A stretch of 64,000 bases of DNA. Source: Hofstenia miamia (Eukaryota > Xenacoelomorpha > Acoela). Shown here piece by piece: positions 38,695 to 50,372 of the stretch (position 1 is its first letter; the number at the start of each line of letters is the position of its first letter). A program made the position numbers and the translations under genes. The notes below the pieces were generated by a model. That model did not search any database and was not told where the DNA came from. It saw only the letters and a list, made by a program, of their open reading frames with translations. The DNA lies in the NCBI GenBank assembly GCA_004352715.1, contig SCFE01000041.1, positions 772,917 through 836,916 of the forward strand, in the 5' to 3' direction.

Positions 38695-38893
38695 CTTGGA
38701 GGAGGACAGGCGGATAACTTGCGATGAAATTGCCACTGATATTAGCATCAATCACGGGTCCATTTACAAGATTCTTACAGACAATCTTGGCAAAAGGAAG
38801 GTAATGGCTCAATGGGTTCCACAACGCCTCAAGGATGAAGAAAAGCTTTCCCGCTACAGGATATCGATGCAGTTGCGCCAAAGATACCGTCGA
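38695..38893 (+). repeat. 199-bp direct repeat, copy B (appended to transposase 3' end)
   Basis: Exact second copy placed right after the codons GGDYIEG that normally close a mariner transposase, in frame, so the reading frame continues EEDRRITCDEIATD and on to a stop at 38954-38956. The junction shares only CTTGGAGG with copy A's left edge. The duplication happened within the element and is recent. Confidence 0.95.
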
Positions 38894-41800
38894 TGTATAT
38901 ATTCATGTGTCAAAATACAGTTTGGTTTATTATACTTTGTTTTGTTACTAAAATAGAAGTGTGCAAGACTTATTGACTAGCCCTCATATTACTTAAACTA
39001 AGAGCATATTATTAGCAACAGAAAATACACTAATGCAATTCAAGTGAAATATTTATCTACAGAATGACAAATTCATTGTGATCAAGATTAACATTAATCT
39101 TTCTTCAATTGAAGAATAATGTTTCAAAAACAACATATTGTTCAATTTCTATGAAAATATATAGTAGATATATATATATATATATTAAGTTTTTAAATGA
39201 TAAATAAAAAGGAATTCTAAATCAATTATAATGAATATACATGAAAAATATTGAGTACTGGCTCACAGTCACCATGTAGAATCTGTACAGGTAACAGTAT
39301 AGACATATTTCAGCAATGCTTGAACAAGTTACTACAATTAATCCTTTTAACTACACATACAATCCCAATTCATCCAGCCTTCAATCCCATTAGGATAGGT
39401 TATTACTATAGATTCAAATATTCCTTTCTTCTTATCATTCCTTAGAATTCATTTAGATCAAAAGCAACAATACCTGACACTGAGCAATGCAATTCAAGGA
39501 GGAATGTGAATTGTTAAACAATCACCAGTTGCCATGGAAACAAACAAACCTCATGGTGTGGAAATGCTTGTATGATGCAATTCCTCTGCAATTTAGTGTA
39601 TTGATTGTTCTTGTTATAACTGACAAATAAACAAAAGGAGTGTTCACAACCAGGATGCATTAGCTTGTTATAGATCTTAAATATTCATAACCCTACATGT
39701 ATAGATAAATAAATAAACCCTAGGTATATGTAAAAACCAATATAGTCAGTGGAAACTGGAAGCCTAACAGTCTGATTTGATGATAACATATAACACTAAT
39801 TAAGCTGGTAACTAATATACACATGTAAGATAGTTCAGGGCTTGTAGGCACCTTGTATGTGTAATAGAGTTAATTATAATACTGTAATAATTTGGATCTA
39901 AAAAAATGGGTTAGCCTAAGGGTAGCTGTCCAGCTGTTTGATGACATGGTTTGTTATGCCAGGTGAATTGATTGGAAGCTACAATGAATAAAATCCCTAA
40001 ACCTACACATTATTTAAGAGCTCATGTGAATTTTGGCTACCAGCTGCACTGCATTTTGAATAGCTGAATGTGCAGAGGCTCCAAAAATCTCTTTAATAAA
40101 ATTTGGGGATCACCAAAGCACCACTTGTGTGCTCTGACATTTAGTTTTCTGTTGTCATTAATAATCAAACATGATAATACAATAAAGAGAAATCTAGTAA
40201 AATTAATTCATCATCAAATAAATCCATTGCTATTTATAATAATTTTTCACAAACACTTAAAAAATTGGCATGTGCATGTTTGTTCATTCAAATTTGTTTA
40301 CAATTTTTTCATCTGCTTCAATTATGCAAAAACATCATTACTAATTAGTTGCTGTGGTTTTCATATTCTTAATTTTGCCAAAAAATTTTGCTGATTAATG
40401 TAATTCCAAAACTGCACAAATTGTTTTACAAAATTTAATTAATAATAATTGCGTTTTAACAAAATTATAATTAAATCACAACTTTACTGATAATTTTATT
40501 TGCCTCTTTTTGTTTTTCTTTTGTCTTCCCACCATTATGCCACACTTGTATATAGCCATATTAATGACTTTGACATGTAAAAACCTATTATCAAAGAAGA
40601 ATATTTGAAGACAATGAGGGGTGAGGTCACAGAATGACCTAATTAAAATAAAAACCAAAATTTCAATGCATATTCAGTAATATCAATTAATAAATATATC
40701 TGTATAATAAAAACAGTGTGAAATCAAAGCATCAATTCCATAGCTAAGTGTAAAACATTGCTAGATTGACTAAGCTTTCACTTCAATTTACCCTTGTCAA
40801 CCAGAATAACCATGAATTTAATCTATTCTTTAACATGGTATGAAAAAATTGGTTTTCTAATACAAGGAAATGTCATCCATAATATAACAACTAATTTAAC
40901 ACAAATAGCTGAAACATGACTATTTTCAATAGATATGATTCATTAAATAGAATAAAGAACTTTAAAAATACAATATTATTTCATTATTTATTTGCTGAAT
41001 ATTTTTCTTTTTGTTTTTAGTTAATTCTCTGCTCCATTTCCTTCATTGGTCAACATTGTTTTGAAATTATAATCTCTTTGGAAACTAGAACATGGACTTT
41101 TTGGCCAAAATAAATTCATATAGAATTCACTTAAAGATTTACAGTATTAAATAAATTCAACAACCACAAGCCAATCCTCATAAAATGAATAATGCTTTTA
41201 TTTTTGCTTCTTCCCTTATAAATTATCACATGTTGTAAGAATGAACATTTTTTCAGTAAAATATATATTTCCATGCCTAAAATTTACCATGAATTTTCCT
41301 TTTTTCAAATGACTGGTTGACATTCTAACAGGTTTTTTATGTTTAGTAAATTATTAGCATGTTACTAGATATAATGATCAAATGTACACACACACATATT
41401 TTGTAGTAATTATTAAATTTGCATCTCTTTATTTGATCATTCAAATATATCCTATCTACTTTTGTCATTGAATTAACTGTACAATGTTTTATGTGTTTTA
41501 TAATAGCATATATTTCAATTTTTCATGATGAATTATTGACACAATAGAAAGCCCTGCTATGTTTTATAAATTTTTCAGAGGGAAAATCTGTCAAAAAAAT
41601 TTTTTATGAAATTGCATAAGTAACAACTTGAGCCAAAAAATTGGCAAGTGTAATAACATTTTACTACTATCTGCCAAAACTGCTTAATTTACTTCAATCT
41701 ATGTATTGATGTAGTAGGGAAGCATTTTGTGTTTTAGAAATATATGCATAAATTCAACAATGCTCATTAATGGGCTGAAATGTTGAAAATTTCATTAATT

Positions 41801-42939
41801 TAACTAGAATAGTGTATTTTAATACAGTAGTCCATTTTTGCAGAGAGTTTAATTTTGCAAGTTGGTTTTTTGTTTACCTGTGTAAGTTGTTTCTATGTTT
41901 TGTGATGTGAAGTTCTATTTTTCCATGAAGCTTATATAACTGACAAAATTATTTAATGTTTGTTCAATGCATTAAAATCTTCTAGAATATAAGTGAATAG
42001 ATAAATTTTAAAGTTATTTAAACACCTTCTCCATGTGGAAGAGTGGGAATTGAAAATCACTTGTGCCTTCAATAATACTAGTGTCTCTTAGAGGGTAAAA
42101 TGCCTTTAAACTGCATTTGTTATAGTATTTGATTATTTTTATAATTCCATCATATGTACACATCTGAAACATACTGCATTAAAGTGAACAATCACATTTC
42201 ATAACAATAATAATTAAATTTATAACACATAGCAGGACATTGTATTGTGTCATACATTCATCAAAAAAAATGAAATATATGCTGTTATTAAACACATAGA
42301 GCCTTGAACAGGAAATTCAATTACAATGGTGGATAGGATATATTTGAGCCATCATGTAAAGAGATACAAATTTATTAATTACAATGAATAGTGGGTGTAG
42401 ATTTGATCATTATATCTACTAACTTGCTAAAAATTTGTTAAAACAACAAAAATCTGTATAAATGTCAACCATTCATTGGAAAAAAGGAAAATTCACAGTA
42501 AATTTTTGAAATGGAATTATATATTTAATGAACAAATGTTCAAAAGCCACCATCATCACAATAAAATTGTTGTGAAAAGTGAACTCTATGTAAACATTAA
42601 GTGTATAAATTCAAATGAAATAACAGTAAAACAAAAAGAATTTATATGGTTGGTCTATTATCAACACCCTAAAACAACTGAATTTAAGAAACAATGTAAG
42701 AAATATCCCTCTGAACAATGCATGTGGAAATGCATAAATTTATCTAGTAGCTTTTGTTCAATTTTGTTTTACAATATTTGATAATAACACTCAGGATTTG
42801 CATAGCAGTGCTTGGGTGAATGTATTCCCTGAACACTTATTAAGTTTCCTACTTTCAATCAATAATTGAAGTGTTCTAGGCAATTTTATACTTTTGTTAA
42901 CTTGAGTAACATGGTTTTAAATAGCATTGTAGAATCACA

Positions 42940-43250
42940 GGGTTAGTCTAGCAGCTCAATTGGTATGAAGGTTGCAGAAGATTACCATCACTGAGAACAA
43001 CCCATGCTCTAACAAAACAAATGAAGATCGGTAGTTCGCCAATTTCATTGTAGAAAAAAGTAATTCCAAGACGGTTAAAGTAGTGACCAATTCACACGGC
43101 ATCTCGCCAAAAGCCAAGTTGTTAGAATCCATCCTTACAATCCAAAGTGCTAATCATGTGTCTCAAGTTGTAATTTCTAGCTCAATACAAATAATTTATC
43201 TCAGTGTTTATCTTCTCATCTCATGTAATAAAGATATTAAATAATGTGTA
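42940..43250. other. CpG-bearing insert, possible tRNA-derived SINE
   Basis: Within the CpG-poor block, this segment has several CpGs and begins with GGTTAGTCTAGCAGCTCAAT, resembling a tRNA A-box (TAGCTCAGTTGG). A plausible B-box is not at the right distance (nearest GGTAGTTCGCC near 43030), so a tRNA gene is excluded and a SINE is only a guess. Confidence 0.22.
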
Positions 43251-45167
43251 GTTACCACGTATTTGTGTACACCAATGGCATAGTATATTCACATTGTGTG
43301 ATAGTTTGTGCATGTTCAATCAATAGATGTAGTAGTTCTTTTATTGCCTATGCCTATACGTAGCCTAAAGCAACTACAATATGGGCTCACATCTGTCATG
43401 GAGCGAGTTATCACCCCAGGCACAGCAGAGTTCCTCCCACATTATTGCTGGATCTTACAATTGCATTATTATAAAATTCATACCAAAGCTAAAAAGGGTT
43501 AGTAATGATAAAAATAATAAAGAGCAAATGTTATCCAGTGAGAACGAAATTTACTTGACATTTGATTACATTGTGTTCCCTATTTATTACAAGAAAAAGG
43601 TAAATATTTACCGTTTTACAAAAGTTAAGTTGTTTCCCTTGCAAATTAACTGAGCAATTGCACGTAATCTAAAGCTTGAGGGGACAATTACTAAATTCGA
43701 ATCTTAAGTTTGAAAAGATCACAAATTAATAAAATCACTAAACTAAATAGCACCAAATTAATTGGAGACTGCTTAAAATTAAATAAAAATAAAAGAAAGG
43801 CCCTGAGTGACTCTACAGTATTTGTCTAAGCCAATTAATGTTAATTTGACCTTTCAAATTCTTATATTATCATTGAGTCATAGTTAATATTCTAAATGAA
43901 GTGTTATTGGAAATATCTTAACTGAATTGTTTGCCCTGGTGAGCTGATACTTTGCATTGATTTCAATCTCAAAATACATGTAAATCTTGTGCTTCAGTTT
44001 AGATATTGAAATGTGCCTACACATAGAAACATTGGCATGCCTTTGATCCTTAAATTTAATGTTTTTGCTTTCATCATTTGTACTAATTTGCAATATTTAT
44101 GTGTTTTGAATATTTCTGGTTTCTAACTCTTGTATTTTAAATGAACACATATTAATATTTGTATTTTTAAGCAATGCTCAACCTAACACTTGGCATATGG
44201 ATAATATTATTAACCAAATATGTAATAAATTTTCAAGTTATTGTAGAATTTATACCATGGTTAAGTGATTTTATAGTAATTGTTTTTTACTATATTGACC
44301 ATTAAATTATTAATTTACAATTTTCACTGAATTCTTGACATTTTGGCTAATATTTTAATATATGGTTTAATAATTTTTGTTACCTCATGCCTGTATTATA
44401 ACTAAATATTTAATCCCCAATATATTTACATTTCAATTTTTTTAGCCAGCTGACATTGTAGAACTCCCATGCTTACAAAGTATTAGTTTGCAATTTTCTC
44501 AAAATATTGGCAATTTATCTTTAAAATACCATGTGCCTATATTTTTTAAGTGTACATTTGTATATTTAGAAAGTGATCTCAATATGGAGTTGTGACTAAT
44601 TTGATGAGCATATTCATATCTACAGGTGAGAAATTGTAGCATTACATTAACTACAAGAATGGTGAATTATCTGAAAAACATATTCTCATTTCCATGGCAA
44701 CTACACAGGGGAAAAGACATCAACTACAAGGTGGTGAATAATGAGTGTGTCATCCTTTCTATACCAACTACAATAAAGGCAGATAAGGAATTTGTACATT
44801 AAAGCTACAAAAGCAATGGAAAGCAGAAAATCCATGTAATGCCTATAAGCATGCTAAAAGCCATAAATCAAATAAACTGAAAAAAGATATGTAAGATCAA
44901 CAAAAGATGTAATAGTCTACAAATGTGTACAACCTCATAATTTTTGTACAAAACAAAAAGAAGTGCAAAGAGAAGGCCATTGTGTAAAACTAATATAATA
45001 ATAGTGTATTAAAGAAAACATGTATATGTACAAATCATGCTAATGGCAGAAACTGAAATTGCCTTTATCATCTAAGTCTATATTTAATACACCTGTAATG
45101 TTTAGGTATGGGGCATATTTTTTCTGTTTTGTATATTGGATATTAGTGAAAAGCAAATTAATTACAT

Positions 45168-45422
45168 GGAATTTTTACAATGAAATAACAACATATTTGG
45201 AAAACCAAAATGTAACCCCTTGAATGTAATGTATAGATCCCTGGAAAATGAAATAAATTACAATGATTGCAGATGTTAATCATTAGAATGTGTGGAATTT
45301 TTTACAATGAAATAGCAAAATATTTGAAAAACAAAATGTAACCTTTTTGCATGTAATGTATAGAAAATAGCAAATTAAATTGAATCAATTGTTAATCATT
45401 AGAATTGTTTGGAATTTTTAGG
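45168..45422. repeat. ~120-bp tandem repeat, about 2.1 copies
   Basis: Units start at 45168, 45294 and 45411 with GGAATTTTTACAATGAAATA (last unit partial) and share AAAATGTAACC, TGTAATGTATAG and GTTAATCATTAGAAT. Unit lengths are 126 and 117 bases with moderate divergence. Confidence 0.8.
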
Positions 45423-45629
45423 GATAGAAAACTCATTTGTCAGCAATGTATTATCACTTTGTGATAGTGTTTCAATTACTCATCTAATAATGTCATGTAT
45501 ATTAACAAAAAATGTGTGCAAACAGGTAAACATGCAAACAAAGTAAAATAAAATATTCAAACTAACTTAGGCCCCTGTAAATATCACAAAAACTAGTAAG
45601 TACATGAATCAACACAATGAAAATTTCCA

Positions 45630-45795
45630 TGACGTCACTACAACACCCCCATCAATATCCATGAGCTGGCAGGGGTCAAATTTCCCTTCTCAACTAATCA
45701 GAAAAAAGTGAGTTGAAACTGACACAGCCTCTCAACCAATCAGAAAAAAGTGAGATCTCATGGAAACCATCTCTTGACTACTCAGGAAAAAGTGA
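45630..45795. promoter_or_regulatory. CRE palindrome plus three AATCAGAAAAAAGTGAG repeats
   Basis: A perfect TGACGTCA (45630-45637) is the only CpG-containing site for about 2 kb. It is followed by three degenerate copies of CTCAACYAATCAGAAAAAAG at about 45688, 45730 and 45770, spaced about 41 bases apart; the second contains CCAATCA. The clustering could be regulatory, but no transcript or gene start is evident. Confidence 0.3.
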
Positions 45796-46320
45796 GATCT
45801 CCCAGAACACAGTTCTACTACTAATGATTTACCAAAATGTTAGTACTGAAGTAAGATCACATCAAGATTTGAAACTCATAGAAATGTTTAATATCACAAC
45901 CCTACATGATACAATATGGACTGAAAATACCCTAGATTTGTGTTTCCCTTTCTTGTCATTAATGTCAATTTGTACCAATGAATTTCCTCTATATCATTAA
46001 TCCATTTCAGCTTTTAACTTGAAGAAGTATTTATTCACACTTTTTTAAATTTTATCACCAAATACCATAGTTGTTGTTATCCCACATGGTATTTTAATCC
46101 CTTAAGCAAAAAACATAGGTGTGTCTAATAATTTGGCCACTACTGTATGTATTTCATACAGTAAAATATATTCTAATACATTTGGTCAAAAAAAAACACT
46201 TAATGCATTTTAAATGTAACTAAGAAATTCAGCATTAGAGTCTGTGGTACCAATACTGATTTAGTCCAGTTTCCAGCACCACTCACATCAGTACAACATT
46301 TTAAATAATGTAATATGTTA

Positions 46321-48007
46321 GCGATACAGAATGGACTCTACTTTAAAATTCCGTAGTGGTACCAGTACTTTCTATGTATTTTTAATCAGAAGTATACAGT
46401 CATAATTACAAAAATTGTATTTTAAGTTTTCTCGTTTTTGTGTTTTAAGGTACCAGGGTTTTTTTTGAGAAATCGATGGATTATTTGTGTTTTCTTGCTT
46501 TTGTTTTTTAAGTTTTAAGGTATGATACTGTGGGAACAAGCGGTAGTGTTAATAGAGTTTACACTACTGGAATGATATGATACTAAACAAATTGTAACCA
46601 TAAGGTACAGGACGGGACCGGGATAAGATTTTTGTGGTAATGTAGAACTCTAATTTCGATCTAGTAAAACGCTAATGGATTAAATCAACTCACCATGAAA
46701 GGGAGATCCCATTACAGCATAGATATCTACCAAAAACAGTGACAATTTAAGAATTAACACGAATCCTTGTCAACAAAGTTATAATAATTACACAATCAAT
46801 TAAGGAAATAGTTAAAGTAATATAAATACATATAGATAGCTATAGCATTCAGTAATTGAATATCAAAGACTTAGCTTTGTGAAGTAAAACACATTGTTAG
46901 ACGATTGCTACAATTTAACCGTATTCTATTCAATTGTGCAGTAAATATCCAAGCAACTACTAGTTCTTTTTAGCCATTCTAGGCGTAAACAAGGAATTTT
47001 CTCTGGTCAAAAATAGCACAACAAGTATAATATTTCTTTGTAAATTCAATTCATTTGGAAAAATCATGCTGGTAGAAATTGGTTGCATTGGTGAAAAAAG
47101 TATACAGTGTATAGAGTTTTGAGAATAATATACTAGATTACGAATAAATCTTTTTTCTCAGAATTGAATTATATAAAAATACTCACATGTATAGCGGAAG
47201 AAAACACCTACATTGTTTTTTTATCTTGTAGACAAATTATATTAATTCGCCAAAGCACATGAGCTGCAAAACCTGGTGATGAACCTTTGTAATAGTGTAC
47301 AAATATCAATTTGCAATTGCAGTTATAAATATGCAATACAAAATAGTAGCCTGTAGGCATACTTTGTCAAAATATATAGATTTTGCTAGAGAAAAAATTT
47401 ACTAATCATATACTCCATACAAGTAATGTCAAAGGTAGGTGTGTCAATACAGCAAAATAGAAGGATTACGTATTCTGGTACTGCAGCTGAAGTAATGGAA
47501 CGTCTTCAAATTAAAACGTTTCTAGATAGGAAAATTTAATAATGCCTGCAGAGAGGCGCATATTTATGATAGCCTAGAGTAACTGACCAGCAATTAGAAA
47601 TACAATTTACATTAGCATTATAATCAGTTGCACCTGCAACCTGTTAAATCGTGGCCACCATCACAGCAAATTCTATAAGATCAAAAAATGCTATGACCAA
47701 TGTACTACATGCAATACATAAATCTGAAAAATCTGTACAAATAAATCAATCTGCAAATACACAATTCTGGAAAATCAAACACTGTACCAAAATTCCAGAA
47801 CTGATAAATGTAACAAATATATAGGCTCATGTAGTATAATGGCAATTTTTGGACACAAAAATGGATGGAACACTAATTTTTAAGCAAATCTTAAAAGACA
47901 AAAATTTATTCAATAAACATATACATGTATACTGGGAAAATTTAGAAGGGGAAATTTTAGCAGACAAAAAAGTATAACGCAATTATATATATATATATAT
48001 ATATATA
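46321..48007. other. Intergenic, normal CpG level
   Basis: No gene recognised. CpG frequency rises at about 46.3 kb (for example GACGGGACCGGG near 46612), marking the right edge of the depleted block. A (TA)n tract at 47986-48007 leads into a gap. Confidence 0.45.
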
Positions 48008-48102
48008 NNNNNNNNNNNNNNNNNNNNNNNNNNNNNNNNNNNNNNNNNNNNNNNNNNNNNNNNNNNNNNNNNNNNNNNNNNNNNNNNNNNNNNNNNNNNN
48101 NN
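48008..48102. other. Assembly gap (95 N) inside (TA)n
   Basis: Ninety-five N with (TA)n on both sides; the missing sequence is probably more of the same microsatellite. Confidence 0.97.
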
Positions 48103-48297
48103 ATATATATATATATATACTTTTCAGAATATATCTATTTGCATAAAAGGATATTTCTTTGCAATTTAAAAGCAAATAAAGTATTGAAATCAAAATTATA
48201 CTATATTTTATGAATAAACGTATGCATTCAAAATGTTGCATTCTTTAGGACATACATATTTTTATGCATATATATTTGTTTCTGCACAGTATTATAA

Positions 48298-49257
48298 TTA
48301 TTTACTTATAGCGAAAATATATAGCAGGGATTGCCTAAATCTTCTGTTAGTAGAAATATAAATGAAAAAATTTACAATTGAATTAGTGTGGGCAAGCACA
48401 GCTGCTAGAAAGAATATTAAAACGTTGAAATAACTTTGCCAAAATTCCGATTGACGCTGAGAGGACCACAAGTAAAGAAGAATTTCGAATATAAATGAAG
48501 GCAGGTACAATGAAACCATTACAATGCAGATAGTTGCTAATGTTATAGTAACACGTACATCTTCTTTTCTCGGTCCCTTTGAGAATTTCTTTTTCAATAA
48601 CATTGCACGGTAATGCAGACGAATAACAATGGTGAAATTTCCAACTGTTATAAAAACCAAGGGGATGGTAAAAGCAAAATATATGTTAATAAAAGACAGC
48701 ATTGAATTGCTTTTCTTATAGCAGAATCTTGTTAGGTAGGGCTTTTCATTCCAGACAATTATTCCAAATTTCTCACTAAGTTCTTGATAGAAAGGTAAGG
48801 AAATCGACAGTGTTCCAAGAAATATTAAGCAGCTTGTGATATGAGCTACTGATTTTTTATTGAGATAACCTGCTACATTTATGGTGAACACGTTAATTAA
48901 TCGATCAAATGTAATGCAAGCAATCATGTATGTTGTATTAAATATGTGGAATTTCATCATCATGCCAGTTATGCTGCAAATTCGTGGAAATGTCTCTATT
49001 AACCATTCTTCGTGATACAAGTAAAAGGGGAGATTTACCAAGACATAGTCAATGCATGTAATCAAATCTGCAATGGTGAGGTAGAATACATATATCATAG
49101 AGGCTTCGTTTCTAATAAAAGGCTTCAGGACTATTATTGCGATGATGATTGTATTGGTGAATACTCCAACAGCTCCAATAAAAACGGTTTGGGCCAAGAC
49201 AAAATTATTTTTGTATATGCTTCCTGGATAACCAACACTGGCGTTACTTGTATTCAT
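48298..49257 (-). CDS. Rhodopsin-class GPCR, paralogue 3
   Basis: Intact 319-residue seven-transmembrane receptor in one exon, ATG at 49257, beginning MNTSNASVGYPGSIYKNN with sequons at N2 and N5. It follows paralogue 2 almost residue for residue: TM2 LTIADL, TM3 ITFDRLINVF, TM4 about 139-157, TM5 FAFTIPLVFITVGNF, third loop KGPRKEDVRVTITL, TM6 SLYLPSF, TM7 NSIVNFFIYI. Cysteines before TM3 and in the second outer loop are kept for the usual disulfide. Differences cluster in the outer loops and the TM6 and TM7 outer ends, the parts that normally touch ligand, so ligand preference may differ. It lies 18 kb from paralogue 2 in opposite orientation, so the pair did not arise as a simple local tandem, or has been rearranged. 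Confidence 0.93.
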   Translation of the reverse strand: MNTSNASVGYPGSIYKNNFVLAQTVFIGAVGVFTNTIIIAIIVLKPFIRNEASMIYVFYLTIADLITCIDYVLVNLPFYLYHEEWLIETFPRICSITGMMMKFHIFNTTYMIACITFDRLINVFTINVAGYLNKKSVAHITSCLIFLGTLSISLPFYQELSEKFGIIVWNEKPYLTRFCYKKSNSMLSFINIYFAFTIPLVFITVGNFTIVIRLHYRAMLLKKKFSKGPRKEDVRVTITLATICIVMVSLYLPSFIFEILLYLWSSQRQSEFWQSYFNVLIFFLAAVLAHTNSIVNFFIYISTNRRFRQSLLYIFAISK

Positions 49258-49344
49258 TATTCTTGCCTAATGTGCATTTACGTTTTACGAAATATTTATT
49301 GTTGAAACAGACAATTGATTTGCTCAAATTCCAATTATTTTAAA

Positions 49345-49351
49345 CCAATCA
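49345..49351 (+). promoter_or_regulatory. Inverted CCAAT box upstream of GPCR 3
   Basis: CCAATCA on the plus strand, that is TGATTGG reading with the gene, about 87 bases before the ATG. The orientation and spacing differ from the other two receptors. CCAAT boxes work in either direction. Confidence 0.3.
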
Positions 49352-49566
49352 AAATCCACCAAAGGCGTAACATTGAATGGAGGTACGACTGAATTGTATA
49401 TGATCAATTACTCACTGAACTTTGTTAATGAGCTTTTTTTACATATAGTACAGTAAAACTTATTAAATTTAACTCTTTCTAACTTAGGCACCCGATCAAT
49501 TATACAGTATTCGTTTGCACCAATTATGAAAAATATTGTAGTATTTTATAAATAATATATATAAAG

Positions 49567-49600
<34 letters not shown>

Positions 49601-49729
49601 GCCATGTAAAATTAATGAAATAAATTTCAAAATTTAACAAATAATGCATCAAGCCATTTATTAAATGAAACATTGCACTTCAAGGTAAAATCGTTAGTTA
49701 TTATTATTTTTTACACAGTCGTCGCAATC
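49352..49729. other. Intergenic with (TA)n tract
   Basis: No gene; a (TA)n tract at about 49571-49601. Confidence 0.5.
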
Positions 49730-50372
49730 AGAGTTAAATTATGTTCAAGAATGGAGTGAGAAGAATTTACTACAGCTAAATATGAGCAAATTTGTTCTGC
49801 ACAATTTTTGACATGGCAAAACTGGAATCCAGTATCCAATGAACTACAATGTATTAAAGAACATAAACTACTGGGAGTTTGGATATCTTCTGACCTAAAA
49901 TGGACCAAGTATATCTATGAAACTGTATGACGTGCGAGCCAAAGATTATACTGCTTGAGAGTTCTAAGAAATATTCTATCTCCAAAAGAGTTATGGCAAG
50001 CTTATCAAAGCCTTATTCTAGGTTTGCTTGATTTTACTTGTGAAGTATTTGTGTCAATACAAATGGCCATGTAAATAAGAAAACTGAAACAGTTTGTCGA
50101 CAGGCTGAAAAAATAATTAACTTTCCAAATTCAAAATCATTAATATTAATTAAATCTCGTCGTGAAAAAATTGCATTGAAACATTTCAAAAAGGCTCTAC
50201 AAAATACATACCATCCCCATCACTCAATTATGCCTAATATAACACCCCATGGTCGACTAATAAAGCCAAAATGTAAGACCACTCAATTTATTCCATTTTA
50301 TAATTCACTTTTTAATCAATCAATATTAGCCAGAACTAGAGATTTTACTTTTTCATATAGTGCTGTTTGATG
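49730..50372 (+). mobile_element. LINE ORF2 C-terminal fragment
   Basis: Plus-strand scraps give LLGVWISSDLKWTKYI, RASQRLYCLRVLRNILSPKE, LWQAYQSLILGLLDF, a QAEKIINFPNSKSLI helix block and, in the open frame 50176-50370, KTTQFIPFYNSLFNQSILAR before a stop. This is the order after the RT domain of a non-LTR retrotransposon (LGV..d.L.W, R.LR, YxxLI..LL.Y, Q.RA...I). In-frame stops show it is dead. It is a different family from the copies at 57-60 kb. Confidence 0.7.

Larger units (their letters stand above)
37510..38986 (+). mobile_element. Mariner (DD34D) element with internal duplication
   Basis: Full-length 1477-base mariner. Inverted repeats of about 30 bases (left 37510-37540, right 38956-38986) share TAGTCAATAAGTCTTGCA, and each end abuts TA (37508-37509, 38987-38988). 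The plus strand encodes a transposase starting near 37695 (MFSCQEQHAYVKIEF), a helix-turn-helix domain (EEDRRITCDEIATDISINHG, about 37900-37960) and a catalytic domain with Asp blocks AIDKTW (38122-38139), LHDNARCHTA (about 38400-38427) and YSPDLSPPDFHLF, with 34 residues between the second and third Asp. A stop near 37785 and frameshifts near 37820 and 38345 inactivate it. The CpG content is far higher than in surrounding DNA, so it arrived later than the CpG loss. Confidence 0.93.
36300..46320. other. CpG-depleted block
   Basis: Outside the mariner at 37510-38986 and a CpG-bearing segment at about 42940-43700, this stretch has only a handful of CpG dinucleotides: about one between 39.0 and 43.0 kb and none seen from 43801 to 45632, while TG and CA are abundant. 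Flanking DNA on both sides has CpG at roughly one per 100 bases or more. No protein-coding exon was recognised; the short frames at 40068-40394 and 42476-42781 lack known domains. Loss of CpG with gain of TpG/CpA is the trace of germline cytosine methylation, which in many invertebrates marks transcribed gene bodies, so this may be a long intron. Confidence 0.6.

Noticed and set aside
40068-40394. 108-codon hydrophobic frame
   Set aside because: Hydrophobicity arises from T-rich codons; no conserved transmembrane pattern or start context supports a gene.
42476-42781. 101-codon frame in the CpG-poor block
   Set aside because: Composition follows the AT-rich background and no motif is recognisable; chance frames of this length are expected.
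42950-43040. Possible tRNA gene
   Set aside because: There is an A-box-like string but no B-box at the right spacing and no cloverleaf could be drawn.
45713-46000. 95-codon frame with repeated SEKSEI-like peptides
   Set aside because: The repetition comes from the AATCAGAAAAAAGTGAG DNA repeats, not from a protein domain.
49012-49305. 97-codon plus-strand frame over GPCR 3
   Set aside because: Antisense shadow of the receptor coding sequence.
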